Positions 12,253 to 25,471 of a stretch of DNA of 64,000 nt are shown in pieces (within the stretch, counting starts at the first letter, position 1; each line of letters begins with the position of its first letter). Source of the DNA: Ciborinia camelliae (Eukaryota; Ascomycota; Leotiomycetes; Helotiales; Sclerotiniaceae); assembly GCA_025890175.1 (NCBI GenBank), contig JANPYM010000005.1, forward strand, positions 1,068,440 to 1,132,439. The letters are read 5' to 3'. The notes beneath the pieces were generated by a model. The model did no database searches. It was not told where the DNA came from and saw only the letters and a program-made list of their open reading frames with translations. A program made the translations under genes and the position numbers.

Positions 12253-14235
12253 ATGGCGCAACCACAGCAACAGCAACCGCCATACCCTATGCCGCAGAGG
12301 CCCTTCTCTCCCCCGCAGCCAGTTAATTCACCTTCGACGGCGCAAACTCAACAGTTCGCGTTTCCACCACACAAGCGACAAAGAATGTCTCCCAATCCGC
12401 CGTCTCAGCCAGGTTCGCCCTACGTCACATCACCATATGCGATGAGTCCAGGTGCTCCTGGTCCAGCTTCACCTTCTCCGCATTTCTCGACAGTTCAACT
12501 TCCCCAAGCTGTTTACAATACGCCGTATTCAAATGGATTAAATGCGCAACCGTCGCCTTCATTGAGTTTACCGCAAACTCCAGGTGCCCTTCCACCTCAT
12601 GCGCAACCAAGCCCTTTGATTTTTCCAAATCAAGTTCAGCAGCATCTTCAAGGAAATATACAAGCGGCTCATTTCAATAACTTTAATCTGCAGATGCCAC
12701 AACAGCATCATCCTGGAGTAGTTATGGGCCCACCTTCGAAACCGATTGATAAAAATAAGCTTGATGGCTTGGATCCCATGGACGTTTTGGGAGGGACTGG
12801 TATCGATCTCGCAGAAGAGGAGCAATATACATTTCAGCAGTACTCATCATCGTTTAATGCTCAAGTCTCCAGATCACATCCAGGTAATATTTCGGCGGGT
12901 CACAGCTTTACTCAATTCCCACCTGGACATGAGCGATCTTTCTACGGCTCTGGTCCTGCTAATCAACCTGGAGAGGCCCCTAATACCAAGTCACAAGAAG
13001 ATTTTGAAAAGAAGGCTGCTGATAAAGCCTGGCATGATGCGGCTCGCGATTTAGCAGTATCGAGGCAAAGAGAGTTAAACAACCCATTCTTAAATGTTGC
13101 CATCGTTCATAGAAGAATGGAGAAGATTGCACAGGATAATGGTCTTGGCTTGAACACGGACTTCAACGGAAAGATGGGAACAATGAAACTACCTGAGCAT
13201 TTTTCGGAACCAAACGTCAAAGTACAAACGGCCGTCGGGCCAGAGGGAGCTATCACTGCAACGACCGGCTTCTTCATTCCAGCCGACTCTCTACTTGTTG
13301 ACCAACTTGCGCTTATGTCTATCTCTACCAAGCATCGGCTTCGTGGATTACTGGAGGACGCAGTCAAATTAGCTGTAGGCCGACAGACAGGTTCTCATGC
13401 TCAAATTAGGGATGAATGGGCAGATGTTGCCGTACGGGGCATTAACCCTAACGTTTCTACCGCTGTCGGTGAAGGTGGTCCACGGAGTGGATGGGAGAGT
13501 GCTGTTAGCCCTCTTACCAACCCTCTTAAACGTATGTATCATATTCATGGGATACTTTGTTTTTTTAGCTAACACCCCCAAGGCTCTCTCTCGGCTGCAG
13601 GTAGATTACCTACCCCAGTTTCAGATACATCGAAGACTCAAACAAAGTCTTTTGGGAGTGACGTTGCAGTAGCTCTTCGACAAGCTGCAAGTAGAGAGCA
13701 AGAGGCCGAAGAGGCCAGGTTACGAAGACGTAAAGCTCGCGAGTCTGGTGATGGATCTCGTTCCGGCTCAATAAATCCAGGTACACCAGGCTCTATTGCC
13801 CCGGATATTTTTGACAAACCACCTACCAAAAAAGAAATGAAGAAGAAAGCAGAGGCGAAGACAAACGAGGCAGCAAGCCACGCAGCCGCCAATGTCACAA
13901 CCACGCAATTCTTGGGTGGTAGAAATGTGTTTGGAAAGAAGAAGCAATATAGTTGGATGACGGCTGGAGGATCTGGCAGTGGTACAAGCACCCCAGGTAG
14001 AATCAATACACAAGGTCTTGGCGCTTCTTCTGGTAGTCCAACGGCGAATCTTGGTCCCGAAAAACTTACCACAGATGGGGTGCGAAGGTTAGGAACTTGG
14101 CGAGAAGATGGTGTAAAGGGACGTAATATCCAGATCAGAGACTGGATCATGGTTCTTGAAGATGATGGCAGGGAGAAAAAGGCATTACAAAAGGCATACG
14201 CCTCGGCCGATGATGATCGGAATGCCTTGAAGTAA
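12253..14235 (+). CDS. TAF4: TFIID subunit TAF4
   Basis: TBP-associated factor of the TFIID general transcription complex, nuclear. Two exons, 12253-13531 and 13601-14235 (69-nt intron, GTATGT..CAG, joining K-R-R-L-P-T-P), give about 637 residues. Residues 1-160 are a Gln/Pro/Ser-rich low-complexity tail. A short conserved motif (LDPMDVLGGTGIDLAEEE) precedes the TAF4 C-terminal histone-fold region, which begins near EDFEKKAADKAWHDAARD and includes NPFLNVAIVHRRM, the PADSLLVDQLALMSISTKHR segment and ends with IRDWIMVLEDDGREKKAL. The Ala/Lys/Arg-rich linker in the second exon is usual. The start is the first ATG after the divergent promoter. Confidence 0.92.
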
Positions 14236-15922
14236 GGAATTTTGTTTCATGGATAGGGCAATTGCAGAATAATATTTGCATGGCGTTGCATGGATCACTA
14301 GGCGTTTATGTGTCCCCTCAGGAAAGGATGGGCGCGATTTTTATCTCGTTGGGATTCTATGAATGGATTACTTACATATGGCTGCGAAGGAGAAAATTTG
14401 CATATTAGTCTTACCATTGGGTTTGATTTTATGAATCAAGACTTTTGATAGACACACATTATTTGATGCAATAGGCACTTAGGTAGCAATAACTCATTCT
14501 TGCCAACTAGCCGTCTTTACTTTATTGGGGTGGAGGGCAACCTCTCATCGTAGCCATGAAGATAATCGTAACTTCTACGAATAGATCAAGTATCTTACTA
14601 CCTAGGTAATGGAAGAGCAGCTCCAAATCATTGAGATACCGAGCTACCTACTACCTACCCCACACCTTGGGATAAAACAATGTAACAAAGAAGAGAAACA
14701 TAAGCCTCTCCAGGGGCTCCCCACAATCTTCCTTGGTATATTAGGTCTTCATTTATTAATTCTCCATACAATATTCCCCGCGATAATTCTCATAGGTCGC
14801 CTTTCAATATCAATGTTAGGTTAGGTAGTCTCGGGCTAGGTAGGGAATATTTCTTACCCACGCTCGCCACGTCCCGGTATCTTGTCATCTGATTGATTTC
14901 CTAGTCTTGATGATCTCCAGCTATCCTTGATGATTCACCCTTGATGATCTATCCATGGACCATGCCCGTGATGATGACGGGAGGGCTTGACTGGTCGTTT
15001 TTGGCTCACAAGTAGAATATCAGAGATACCTCGCGATACCCAGCGATAGCGACCTAAATAATCACGACAGCTTCTGCCCTTGTGCTTCCTTTACCTCTCA
15101 CTCCTACTTGTTTGATATGGTAGATATATATCTGCTTTACCAATCGGGTCTGTACAAGCGTCTCTTTTCATCTTTTTTGAATGCTGATGCTGATGCTGAT
15201 GGTTTGTTTTCATGTGATATGATATGATATGATATGCTTCATGAGTAGTCGGATTCCTGGTAGAGTATTCCTAGTAGGTCGGTCGTTCACTGGTGGGTGG
15301 TGGGTGGTTATGTTTGGTTTGGGCTTGGATTCCGGATGCATGGATCATCAAATGCCAAATGTCAACGGATCCGATCATTTTTCCCGTTGGCGAGCGATGG
15401 AATTTGTGAAGATTCGGGAAAAGCCGTAACTTTTAACTTTTATGATGGCTCATTAATTTACCTGGGTATTATTTGGTACTTGTACCTTGTTGGGCGTAAA
15501 TTATTTAAGTTTGACCAATTATCTAGGTAAAATAGGGGATGCGTTGATATATAGAAAAGGATCTTCTTTCCCCGGATTATTTAACTTTCTTACTTTCTTA
15601 CTGTTTCTACGTCTACTGAACACTTTTTACCTACTAGGTATTCTTCTTGATGGGATGGGAGTGAATTACCTAATTAAATCCATTAATTAATTTATTGAAT
15701 TGATGGGATAATTATTTATGAATGGATGAATTCATATGAGGTTTACGAAAGCGCAACTCCTGAATCATATTTTTTTTTGGCTACAGAATACGAAACACAA
15801 AACGAAAGGATAAAGAAGTGACGCACATTTTACGAAAAGGGCATATCAAAGCACAACTTTTCATGGTGTAACCGCAACTCATCTCATCAGATATAGTACC
15901 GCTGCAGTACTTATTTCACATC
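14236..15922. other. Intergenic region (TAF4 to NRAMP gene)
   Basis: No gene recognised. It holds a TACCTAGGTA palindrome at 14599-14608, three closely spaced CTTGATGAT copies near 14900-14950, a TGCTGA run near 15182-15200 and a GATAT run near 15215-15236. The right end should contain the promoter of the metal transporter gene. Confidence 0.7.
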
Positions 15923-17951
15923 ATGAATTGTCCATCAAGAACAGATGAGCCATTGGAAGGCGATGGATACAATCAAAACCCCAACGCCTTGGCAAACGAT
16001 CTTACCACCAGGGAAGATTTGAACGGCAGGGCCAATGGCAGAGCACTGAGGAGAAGTTTGGAGGATGAGGGCGTGGAATCTATTAATCATCTTGTAGAAG
16101 ATACTGGTGATGGGAAGGGAGTGGGAGGTGAGAGTGGTGTTGGAGGGGGGGATGGGGGTGAAAGGGGCGGTGCAGGCGGTGGAGACGATGTGAATGGTGG
16201 TCACGTGGTTGGACCTTCTACTAAGATTTTGAATATCAGAGATCGAACGAGAAGTAGAAGGGGATGTGGGAGAAGTTGTCTCAATATGTCGAGAAACAAA
16301 CTTTTAAAAATGAAGCAAGTGATGGTTAAATTTGCCAAATTCGTGGGTCCAGGGTTCATGGTACGTAATTTGCTACCTCCGTCAACAAAATCAAAATTGG
16401 CTTCAGTCACATCATTTAACATATTATATAGGTTGCAGTTGCATATATTGATCCGGGAAATTATTCCACCGATGTTGCTGCGGGAGCAACTTACAGATTT
16501 CGACTCCTCTTTATTGTGCTGATGTCGAATATCTTTGCGATTTTCTTGCAGAGCCTTTGTATTAAGCTGGGCACTGTGAGTGGATTGAATCTCGCGGAGG
16601 CTTGTAGGGCTTTCTTGCCGAAATGGCTTAATATTGCGCTGTATATTATGGCGGAGGGCGCAGTATGATTTCCCCTCCCCCTTTTGCATTTTTACTTTGG
16701 CTGACCGAAGATAGATTATCGCTACAGATATTGCAGAGGTGATTGGTACAGCTATTGCTATCAATCTTTTGATACCTCAGATACCCTTGGTTGCTGGTTG
16801 TGCTTTATCCATCCTTGATGTGCTTATTCTTCTTCTTTTCTATCCTGGAAATGGTGAAATGAAGAGGTTAAGATATTTTGAGATGTTTGTTGTTGGCTTG
16901 GTGTTGGGTGTTGTCGTTTGCTTTTGCATTCAATTATCCCTTATCCAAAATACGTCAGTGGGAGAAGTGTTCAGGGGATACTTGCCTTCAAAAGCGATCG
17001 TAGAATCGAAAGGGTGTGTACTTACTTTCCAGCTTCAACGTACATTTACTAAAACATTCTAGACTCTACCAAGCATGCGGTATTCTAGGGGCTACTGTCA
17101 TGCCCCACAGTCTCTATCTCGGAAGTGGCATTGTTCAACCTCGACTCCTCGCCTATGATAAAAAGAACAACATTGTCAAAAAAGACTTCGATCTAGGTTC
17201 CAAAGAACCATACTACCCCTCTCTCCCTGCCATCAAATTCTGTCTGAAATACTCCTACGCCGAACTAGCAATTTGCCTCTTCACCTTTGCCCTCTTCGTC
17301 AACTCCGCAATCCTTATCGTAGCCGGAGCCGCCCTCTACAATAACCCTGCAGCTCCCGATGCCGATCTCTTTGGTATCTACGATTTACTCGTCTCGAGTA
17401 TCTCAAAAGGTGCTGGAACCATTTTTGCTCTCGCTCTGTTATTATCGGGTACGAGCGCTGGTATTGTTTGTACGATCGCTGGACAAATGGTTTCGGAAGG
17501 TGCTTTAAATTGGACTATCAGACCTTGGATACGACGTCTACTCACGAGAAGTCTAAGTATCACGCCCAGTATTATCATCGCCGGTGCTGTCGGTCGTGAA
17601 GGTCTATCAGCTGCTCTAAACGCTAGCCAAGTAGCCCTCAGTATCGTTCTCCCATTTATCTCAGCACCCCTAATTTATTTCACCTGTCGTAATCGATACA
17701 TGACAGTTAGATGTCAGGCCAGAAATACATTTGGAGATGATGATGAGAATGTGAGGGAGAATGGAGATGGGCTGGCGGAAAATGAAAGTATTTATGAACA
17801 TGAAGGGATTAGGGGTATGAGTGTAGATACGGGTGAAGGAACGAAAATGAGAAATCATTGGGTTACGGCTGCAGTGGCAGGGTTTATTTGGATGGTCATG
17901 GCCGCAATGAATGTGGCGAATTTGGTGCTGTTGGGGAAGGGCGATACTTGA
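15923..17951 (+). CDS. NRAMP-family divalent metal transporter
   Basis: Proton-coupled Mn2+/Fe2+-type transporter of the NRAMP/SMF family, an integral membrane protein. Four exons: 15923-16360, 16432-16662, 16715-17013, 17063-17951; introns of 71, 52 and 49 nt, all in phase; about 618 residues. The metal-site motif of TM1, DPGNYSTD, starts at residue 153. The TM6 motif MPHS is at 336-339. About ten hydrophobic segments follow the family order. The first 130 residues are a hydrophilic, Gly-rich cytosolic tail (GVGGGDGGERGGAGGG). A polar insert of about 60 residues lies before the last membrane segment. Which SMF paralogue it is, and whether it sits in the plasma membrane or a vesicle, cannot be told from sequence alone. 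Confidence 0.93.
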
Positions 17952-18522
17952 TTTGAAGGGGCGTGGAGGAAGGTGGAGCGCTGAGTGTGGTTTGATGACT
18001 TCCAAATAGAGAAAGAGGGAATGTGCCCAGGTGATAGGTGGTGAAGAATGCCAGCAAAGCACTAAGTGTAATGCATGGTTTGAAATAATGGTACCGTAGG
18101 TACAGTAAATACACAAATGACTAGCTATTCTAAATTGGCAATCGTCGTCCAATAGAAATATTAAAATATCACGAAATTCACGGTTCAAAAGTTTGAAGGG
18201 AGAGTTGCATCTTATAAGAAAACGAGATTTGAAGTATCAAGTAAGTTTTCACACATCATGATCTCTATTGCTCATCCACTTGGAATAAAACATCGAATGA
18301 AAAAGCTCCTAATCAAACTTTCCATATACAACGAAGAATTGATGTGGGGTTAGGCTCATCATTGGCCGGGTCACGTTTTCAAGTGGGTGAGATTGAGGTT
18401 GCATTGCAAATACGTTAGCCTCCGGTGCCCGCCTAAATGATTATGGTGTTCACCACTTCGAAATGTCCCTCTTTCACACAAAACATACACATATCACAGC
18501 CTTGTATGTTTTCAGCTTCATT
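17952..18522. other. Intergenic region upstream of the STAND gene
   Basis: No gene seen. It is the 3' flank of the NRAMP gene and the promoter side of the STAND receptor. Confidence 0.7.
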
Positions 18523-21500
18523 ATGGAGTCCAAACGACGATTTTTCAGAGGTTTGCGGAGAGGAAGAAAGACACAATCAGCACAGGGCTCGATTGACAGT
18601 GATGGGCCTGCTCCGAAGGTGAATTCAGCATCCTCATTAATCCAATCTCGTTAGACTTATTCATTCTCCAGGAAATTCCCGAATCGGCAATCGCTACGTT
18701 GATATCTAAAGCACTAGAGAGTACCCCACCCTTGAGTCGACATGATCAACATTCCCCAGCCCCTACCCAAACCAACCAGACACCAGCTCAAAAGCATGAG
18801 GCACTCTGGAATCAGGCGTACACGTCCCTACGCCAAAGCAACCCAGACCTTATCGAAACATACGAAGCCTTACTCCTCGATACCGATTTCAGCAATCTGG
18901 GTAAACAAGAACAAATGGCGGCCATGGTTAAGAGAAAACAAGAAATACTCGAATCAAAACAATGGACCGTTAAGATTTCTGGAAAGCCAGTTAAAGCCAA
19001 GGACCAGGTGAAAAGAATAATCGAGGCTTTCAAGAAGGTCAAAGACTTTGGGGCAGCTATTGCTAGCATCGACCCAATGCATGCTGGTTTGCCTTGGGCT
19101 GGCGTCTCCTTTTTATTGGGTGTAAGCCAGCCTTTCATTAGCCTTTATGACAAGGGGGATATCTACCGTTGCATTTTTTTCTATCCATATTTTCTACGGC
19201 ATACAGCGGCTTAGAAACCTCCAAGTGTTCAAATCAAGCCGTGGTTGCCCTCAAATACTTTGAGGAGCACACAGTAATAAGAAAAGTTGCGTCTTCTACT
19301 GTCTAAGAAGAATTTTATTTCCTCTTTGATTGTTTGGTCGATCACTGACAATAGACTTAAGCTTGTTTCAAAAGATTTTGAACAAAATGAAGCACTTCTC
19401 GACGGATTAAAAAAGATCTCTGAAATAATGGCTCGATATAGATATACCGAGGCAGAGAGTGTGCTTTTGAACAATTCTGCCGCAGAAAACCTCGACAACA
19501 AGCTTGAGTTAGGGATTGTCAAGCTGTATACTTGTATCTTCAAGTTTCAAGCAACTACAGCTTGCCACCTTTCCCATTCTACGCTAACAAGATTTATGCG
19601 CAATCTACCCAAGTTGGATAATTGTAAGTTCAATATGTCTTTGAATCTATCATCTCTTGGCTATATCTGCTTTGAAGTTCTTGGCAAAAGAGAAAAGAAC
19701 ATCTTTCTGTGCCCTTGCCTCTCTTTAATTCAATGATAGTAACTGCTTTGATTGCTAGGGGGTGAACTTTTAGCAGAAGTTACATCTGAAGACGATAATT
19801 GCTATAAATGGATTGGTATCCAAGATTCGAGAGAATTAAGAATGATAAATGAGCGTATGAATATGCTTGTACCAACCCAGAACTCAATGATGCCCTCCTA
19901 CTTTGAAGTTCCCATGGGACGCAAGATTCCTCGTTTCATAGGCCGAAAAGATATATTAACAAGAATTGGCTCTGCCCATTCGAAAGGCTTATCTTCAAGA
20001 GCAGGAATTGTAGTACTGCGAGGCCTGGGCGGGCAGGGGAAAACTCAGATCGCACTAGAGTACTGCCATATCTCCAGAGATACATTCAAACCCGTTTTTT
20101 GGGCTGATGCGAGCTCTGAGGGCTCAGTTACTGAGAGTTTTGGGATAATATATGCCAAGATTAAGGGACCTGGGGATGTTTGTGATAGCAATGAGGCGAA
20201 GTTAGAATTTGTCAAAACTGCCTTTCGCAACTGGAATTCCAGGTGGCTGATTGTTTTCGACAATTACGATACGCCTGGTAATTTTTCACTGGAAGCATTT
20301 ATACCGCATAGTGCTCATGGATCGGTCTTGGTAACTACAAGGCACAAGGATGTTGACGAGTTGGTGGAGGACGACAATGCTGCTATTGAGTTGTTGGGGT
20401 TGCCTGAGAAAGAAGCCCTGGAGCTCTTGTGTCAACAGAGTGGCAAAAAAGAAAACGAAGTAGATAAGGAGAACGGATTTCGGATTGTGGAGAGACTTGG
20501 ATATCATGCGCTCGCCATCACTCAAGCCGGTACATATATCAAAAACTTGAAGCTCGACTTTTCGGCCTTTCAGTCTCATTATTCTTCTCAACGTCGAGAA
20601 GCTATTCTGAAATATCAGATTCCGATGAACAAATACACCAAATATCTGAGCGAAACAGAAAGAGAAACAGCGTTCAATGTGTTTACCACATGGGAGATAT
20701 CTTTCAATGAGCTCAAAGTTCAAAAGAATTCCGCGGCCCTTGAGAAACTCTTGACAATATTTGCGTTCTTCGACTCCGCGGATATACCAGAGGAGCTGTT
20801 TTCTATTCGCGCGAGGTATGTAGACCTCGAGAGAGAAGAACCCGAGCCACAGGAATACCAGGCCCAGGAGTCTAGCCTATTTGAAAAAAACTTTGCCTTA
20901 TTTTTGAACGCAACAGGTGTTTGGGATAGTAATATCTTTGGAGATGCTTTGCAAGTGTTAGAGAGTCTATCTCTTATCCAAAGCTTTGTTCTTATCAAAG
21001 ATAATTATCATATATCTCTTCATCCTCTGGTCAAGGATTGGATTCGGCTCCGAACCGATAGCCAGACTTGCGAGCTTTGCACCATTTTGGCAGCTAATAT
21101 TATTGAGTCATACCTTCTGTCGGCATCTCGAGCAAATATCAATAGCACCATGCGACAGGTCGCTCTTGCAAATATTAGTGCACATGAAGACAATATTGGA
21201 TACATTACTATCCCAGCCACTGCTGTGGTATCGACCAAGCGCTCTATTCACGAAGATTTGTATTTCAGTGAACTAGTTATGGGTAGAGCGCTCCGGTATA
21301 TGGGCTTTGAACAGAGGGCACGTGCCACCTTGAAACGTTTGTTTGAGCGACAAGAGAAGTTTCATTGGGATGAGACTTGGCCCACTTCATGTAAAATAAA
21401 AGAGAAGATACAAAGAGTGTTGAGTGAACTAGGCTTGAGCGAAGAAGAATTATCTATCAGTCGACAGCTTTATGAATTAAACTTGAGAATGCATGGGTCG

Positions 21501-22804
21501 GAGAGTGTGGAAGCTGTTCGTAGTCGGTCTATACTTGGCAAAGCACTTGCAAAGGCTGATGAGCTTGTAAGTTTTCATTTCCCCGAATTAAATTTTAGTG
21601 ACGATTTTATTGGAGGGATAAAAGATGGGTTGTAATATGCGAAGATACTCTTTGCTTCCCTTGCATTATAGTGAAAAGAGCTAAATCTTTATGATTTCAG
21701 GAAGAAGCCGAAAAAATACAACGCCAAATCCTTGAATACAACATGAAAAATAAGGATGACAATGATGCTGAAACCATAGAATCCATAATTCAACTGGCAG
21801 AAACACTCGAAAAATGTGGTAGGTTGAATGAAGCAGAAGAGTTATACCACCGTGTGGTAATATTGAAAGAAGAAAGCCATCTGGGAATCTTGAGAAGCAA
21901 GATTAATCTGGCGAAATTATTAAAAAGGGTCGGCAAGATCAAAGAGGCAAATGAACTATGTACAGAAATATTAGACGGGTTCGAAATCGGCCCGTCTTTA
22001 GGAAGTAACGAGGGAATTCAATTGATCAAGGACTTGCGAAATACTCTTGTGGGTCTGAGGAGAGACGGAGAGGCACTAAAGTTGTGCCGAAATGTATTGA
22101 ATTTTACCGAGGAACGGTGGGGCCATCTCGATATGCATACCCTGTATTTAATAGACATCCTCGCTCATTGTTATTTTGAAAATGAGGAGTTGGATGAGGT
22201 GGAGCCACTGCTTAATAGGGCTTGTGAGAGTGCTGAAAAATTGTTCGGAGATATTCATCTTTTCACCTTTTACTTCCAGCGAAGTTATGCTCTGATACTG
22301 AGATACCTTGGGAGAAGGGATAGGGCCGAGAAGCTTGCGAAGGATGTGTTGCGAAAAGTGAAAGAAATGGATGGGGAGGGAAGCGAAGTATTTCGAGAAT
22401 TTAATAAAGAGTTTTTTTGGTTGGACGAGCCGAGTAAAATTATGCTAGATTTGGATGTTTATTTTGAAGGTGTGTTTGGGGATCGTAATGATGTTGCTGA
22501 CGAGGAGAGATATGCGGCATATAGAGCTTTTCGGGCGGAGAATGAAGATTATGTGTCGGCGTCAGAAGATGAGTGTGAAACTGACGAGGAAAATGAAGAT
22601 GGAAGTGGGGAGGAGGGAGAGGAGAGGGAAGAGGGTAGTGAGGAGGAAGTCGAATATGAAAGTGGGTATGATACGGAGAATAAAGAGTCCTTGTCTGAAG
22701 ATAAATGTGAAACTGATGAGGGAAATGAAGATGGAAGTGGGGGGAGAGGGAAGGAAGAAGGGGCAAGCGAAGAAGAGTGTGGGAGCGAATCTCGAGATGG
22801 TTGA
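18523..22804 (+). CDS. Fungal NLR-like STAND protein (NACHT_N, NB-ARC-like NTPase, TPR)
   Basis: Predicted signal-transducing NTPase of the kind used by fungi for self/non-self recognition and programmed cell death; the role here is inferred. Exons: 18523-18618, 18672-19121, 19362-19623, 19759-21566, 21701-22804, all in phase, about 1,239 residues. Residues 35-270 match the NACHT_N (NWD) helical domain in style (WNQAYTSLRQSNPDL, HAGLPWAGVSFLLG). NTPase: Walker A GLGGQGKT at 358-365, Walker B WLIVFDN at 432-438, TTR at 462-464, and a GYHALAI segment equivalent to GLPLAL. TPR-like helices fill roughly 850-1110. The tail is a Glu/Asp-rich stretch with an internal tandem duplication. Intron 2 (240 nt) has coding-like text and may hide another exon. 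An upstream in-frame ATG at 18463 is possible. Confidence 0.85.
22565..22745 (+). repeat. Tandem duplication inside the STAND gene tail
   Basis: A segment of about 47 bp beginning GAAGATGAGTGTGAAACTGA recurs 132 bp downstream with few changes (22697 onward). Each copy encodes an SEDxCETDE.NEDGSG acidic stretch. This is recent internal expansion of the C-terminal acidic tail. Confidence 0.85.
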
Positions 22805-24611
22805 ATTAAGAGGAGGGAAGCACACAATGCAGAATATATGCATATGGATAGGAGGAAAGGGTGAGATACCGGACGATCATTACTGGGTGGAACATTTCGG
22901 AAACTATGATATCTATGGCAGTCGATACTTGGAGTTCAGGTTTAGCTAGTACATTTTCAGTCTCATTCCCAAAGTGGAAAATCTTGGGCAACTGGCGTGA
23001 TGATATGTCTCTGAGAGTGCTCTAGATATTTCTATATCGTATCGCATGGTTCAATCATGTGCTTTCAGCCGCATTCAACTCTCTAGATATATCATGCATC
23101 TTTTCAACGGCCATGTCAACATACATCGCCGAGAACATTAATCCCGGGTAAGACTTGCACCAGATCCAAAATCGCACTTTCCCAGCTGAAAAGCTAACAA
23201 TCTTCAACCTTGCACGGGAAAACGAGCGACACCACATCGTGCCTGCCTTCTTGGGTGAAGTGGATTGGGAGAAATTCGGTGCCACATTTTAAGTTGCTAA
23301 CTATGACCAAAGTGATCCATATAAACATACACTAGAACAAACCTACAGAACTCAAAACTACTGCGCTCGAATAAAATAACACGAGCAACTTGCAAAGTGT
23401 CATATATATCTTAGCCGAACCCCCTAAACTTTAGCGGCTGACTAAGGTACTCGTCGATACACCAAGATAGGTACTAGGTAATGTAATGAACCTCCATAAA
23501 CCTCCTAAACATCTTCGGAATCCCAAAGCCTCTATTTATGTCGCACAGGTCTGAAAACTCGAGATTCTTAATAATTATCTCGCAAGAAACTTTTCATGCA
23601 TGGGAAATGCCGCTTAATTTGAGCTTTGTGCATCTTTACACCCACCATTGGAAGGGGTGATTGAGAAACTGTAGTGTGATGGAATATTTGCGAGGAATTG
23701 GAGTGGCAGGAAGTATTAGATGTAGGTCGATATGTATGGGGTTTGTGGAATTGATAGCTTGGAAGGGATTTTGATTGGGATTTTGGGTGGGATTTTCATG
23801 AATCCAGGGTTGTGGGAATGGGAGGTGTGAAATGATAGCTACCTAGCCAATAGGTGTTGATGAATCGCTAGGATCTAATTCTTCTGCTTGAATGGAAAGA
23901 ATATGATCGATAGCTGATATCATTTGATACCTATTCAAATAACATCATGAATTTGAACTGGTTCCTCTTTTTATGTGAAATCTACGTTTTTTTTTGGAAA
24001 ATCCAAAAAATGTTGGGATCAATAATCGCAATATTTTCCAAATCTGACACTTCGCAATTAGGAGTCGTAGTACAGTAGCTAGCTATGAGTGAGCTTGTAC
24101 TTCAGAGTAAGCCAGCTGAAGACCTGGCATCTAAAGAGACGTGTCTTGTTGGGCTCAATAATGATGCTGGACTAGCCTCACTGGCTGTCGAGACGATGGC
24201 TTGATGGCTAGACCTTCTAAGAGGCGTTCAGAAATCTAGTTGTTAGAGGCATTTTCCGTGCAAAGTGAGTAAGAACAAAGTGATAAGCACTTATTACATA
24301 TGTGATCAAAAACCAGAGTCGAGACATAATCATACTAGTCTTCTCTATACGTTAGAACTATCTTTGTGAATACTCCCAATTCCCGAACAGATAGGAGTGG
24401 ATGGCCGAAACTCGAATGGTTCATGATATCAAGCAGGTTGGTAGGATTCTAGAGTCTGCCAGTGGAGTTTGGAATTGAAAAGCAGCAAGAACCTAACTTA
24501 GGTTCGTGAAATATCTGCCGGCCTAAGAAGGATAGATGAGGACCTTGTCAGGCACGTCGCCAAGGGCATATGGAATGGAATCCAGGATCTGAAATGTGAT
24601 AAAAGAACTAT

Positions 24612-24667
24612 GCTGAAGAGGAAAGGATCCTCTTCAGCAGATCACCATTTAAATATAGATGGTGATC
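24612..24667. repeat. Two adjacent hairpins
   Basis: The first has perfect 11-bp arms GCTGAAGAGGA (24612-24622) and TCCTCTTCAGC (24628-24638). Directly after it, the arms GATCACCAT (24640-24648) and ATGGTGATC (24659-24667) form a second hairpin with a 10-nt loop, followed by CACGTGAC. The double-hairpin end next to an AT-rich decayed block looks like the terminus of a mobile element, but no transposase or reverse-transcriptase frame remains. Confidence 0.6.
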
Positions 24668-24716
24668 ACGTGACGAGCTACATGGCATTCACAAGGCAGG
24701 GGCAGTAAGTAAAGGG

Positions 24717-25471
24717 GATTAGTCAGCAGGATTAGGTTCATAAACTTAAGTAATATAAGCAATATTGCCCTTAAAAGTATAATACATAATTCAATAATAA
24801 AACTTTCCATTTTAATTTTAAACTATTTTCTAATAACATTTGTAAAATAATTCCGATTCTGTTTTCAGAATAATAGATTTTGATTTATTCGTCAAATCAC
24901 TTATTAATCAACTTCAATTTCAACAAATTATAAATTTATTAAACATTAACAAATAAATCATTTCGTATACTTTATAAATACTTAGAAATCTCGTTCAATT
25001 TGTTCGATTATACAACATTTCAACATTTACGAAAATCACACTTAATTTATTCAATATTTCGATGTTTCTTATTAATCGATTCGCTCGTTTGTTACATTAA
25101 ATCTTACCCTTGCTTGCTAAATTGATTAACCTGAAAACCCTAAAAGTAATAACCGTAACGTATTAACTAAAACCAAGATTATAAAAAAATTTCCGTATAA
25201 AGTTTAAAGAATTCAAATTAAAAGTATATGTTTAAACAATTTATTAAAATAAAAAAATTAAATTAAAAATTCTAAAATTGAAAAAATTAATTAACTAAAA
25301 CATATATTTAATTCGCAAAAACTCACTTATAATTGATCAAAATAATAAATAAAAAAGATTAATTAACAGAATTAAATTTATAAACTTAAATAATATAAAC
25401 AGTATTGCTTTTAAAGGTATAATACATAATTCAATAATAAAGCTCTCCATTTTAATTCTAAGCTATTTTCT
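24717..25471. mobile_element. AT-rich relic bounded by ~115-bp direct repeats
   Basis: Copy 1 (about 24717-24831) and copy 2 (about 25357-25471) align without large gaps over some 115 bp, 640 bp apart. They share a long identical core, ATAATACATAATTCAATAAT. Differences between copies are mostly G to A and C to T, as expected from repeat-induced point mutation or methylation decay. The region between is very AT-rich and full of stops. This fits a decayed small repeat element or the remains of long terminal repeats; the class is not determined. Confidence 0.5.
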
